64,000 nt of DNA from Oscillatoriales cyanobacterium (GTDB lineage: Bacteria > Cyanobacteriota > Cyanobacteriia > CACIAM-69d), in the NCBI GenBank assembly GCA_004292515.1, contig RDXB01000057.1:32868-96867 (forward strand). The letters are read 5' to 3'. A program made the position numbers and the translations under genes. Shown piece by piece: positions 62,939 through 64,000 of the stretch. The first letter of the stretch is position 1. Every line of letters begins with the position of its first letter. The notes below the pieces were generated by a model. The model had not been told where the DNA came from. It saw nothing but the letters and a program-made list of their open reading frames with translations, and searched no databases.

Positions 62939-63613
62939 CTATGAGCTGCTGGTGCTGTCGGAAACGGGGTCGGGGATTTGGACTTTTTGACCGAATTTGG
63001 GTTCAGCGCCGGCCAGTAGGCGCTTGATATTCGACTTGTGGCGGGCAATCACAAACACCGTAATTGCTAGCCCAAAGAGACAGTAGGGCAAGGGGTTTTG
63101 CAACGACAGCATCAACACGCTGACCATGATTGCCCCGACGATCGACCCGAGGGACACATAGCGCCAAATCGCCAACACCACACAGAAGGCCGCAAACCCG
63201 CCCACGCCCACGGGCCAAGACAGGGCCAACAACGTGCCCAAGCTGGTGGCGACGGATTTGCCGCCTTGAAAGTTGAGCCAGAGGGATTTGCTGTGGCCCA
63301 CAACGGCGGTGAGACCGGCGACCACCTCCAGCCAGGGCGCGATCGCTAGCCAATTGGGGTCGGTGATGAATTGGCTTGTCCAGAAGGCGCGCACCAGCCA
63401 AACGGCGATCGCCCCTTTCAGGATGTCGAGGATAAATACCGTAATGCCGGCTGGCTTGCCCACGGTGCGGATCACGTTGGTGGCCCCGGTGGAGCCGGAA
63501 CCGTATTGGCGAATATCGATGCCCTTGAGCCAGCGCCCGGCTAGGTAGCCGATGGGAATCGAGCCGAGTAGATAGGCCAACACGAATAATCCCAGTGCGA
63601 TCGCAACAGCCAT
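62939..63613 (-). CDS. plsY: Glycerol-3-phosphate acyltransferase PlsY
   Basis: AYLLGSIPIGYLAGRWLKGIDIRQYGSGSTGATNVIRTVGKPAG...GHSKSLWLNFQGGKSVATSLG. Confidence 0.95.
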   Translation of the reverse strand: MAVAIALGLFVLAYLLGSIPIGYLAGRWLKGIDIRQYGSGSTGATNVIRTVGKPAGITVFILDILKGAIAVWLVRAFWTSQFITDPNWLAIAPWLEVVAGLTAVVGHSKSLWLNFQGGKSVATSLGTLLALSWPVGVGGFAAFCVVLAIWRYVSLGSIVGAIMVSVLMLSLQNPLPYCLFGLAITVFVIARHKSNIKRLLAGAEPKFGQKVQIPDPVSDSTSSS

Positions 63614-63847
63614 AGTTTCCAGTCCGCCAAAGCCAAGCTGAATTCAACGCCACTTTACCAGTCTGGGCCGCCGCCTTGGTGGGTCAGGGGCGATCGGTTT
63701 GGTGGGGGCTGGGTCGTTGACGATTTGGGCTAGGTCAACACCATCACCCTTGAACACAAGATCAGCAGAAGTCCGACAAAGCAACGGCCGTAAGACCAGC
63801 AAGCATCGGTTTCCATAAAGGTATTGAATAACTTGGAGGACAAGCCA

Positions 63848-64000
63848 ATGGAAACCCTCGAAGACATCAAATTGCTGTTGGAGCTGGTAGCGGCCTTCGC
63901 GGCGTTGTCGCAAACTTTTCCGGCGGCGGCGATGTTAACCGGTTTGGCGGCGATCGCCTGGTTGGTGTTTCCTGGCTCGAAGCGATTGCGTGACAAGAAG
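63848..64000 (+). CDS. Small hypothetical protein, truncated by window end
   Basis: METLEDIKLLLELVAAFAALSQTFPAAAMLTGLAAIAWLVFPGSKRLRDKK, open to the edge, GAGGA upstream. Confidence 0.45.
   Translation, partial: METLEDIKLLLELVAAFAALSQTFPAAAMLTGLAAIAWLVFPGSKRLRDKK

Overview
This is a 64-kb chromosomal window of a cyanobacterium: HIP1 (GCGATCGC) octamers are very dense and gene content is typical of the phylum. Most of it is core or housekeeping: an H-type chelatase (cut by the window edge), a U32 peptidase, a PilT-like ATPase, a carotenoid oxygenase, a KirBac-type channel, RsmD, LigA, rpmH-rnpA-PH-yidC-jag, HolA, RecF, two half-size UPF0016/GDT1 genes, MCE and MlaF-like ABC genes, YvcK, DnaK, a prohibitin, ComF, MFS and ABC exporters, an EAL protein and PlsY. 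The clearest accessory block is about 23.4-30.3 kb. It contains a two-gene restriction-modification system whose endonuclease gene is split by a 916-bp IS5-type element, a DUF29 gene, a XisI-like remnant, a NACHT STAND NTPase with an N-terminal HTH-like region, and a divergent small membrane protein. Its left part is bounded by two identical 76-bp direct repeats carrying an sRNA/terminator-like structure. The window also holds several small non-autonomous repeat families: a GTGTCRTCATTT-TIR family, a GGATGTCTGAAAAG-TIR family, and one whose ends match the resident IS5. One repeat core lies inside a coding region. No rRNA, tRNA or CRISPR array was recognised. All names come from reading the translations; no database search was run.
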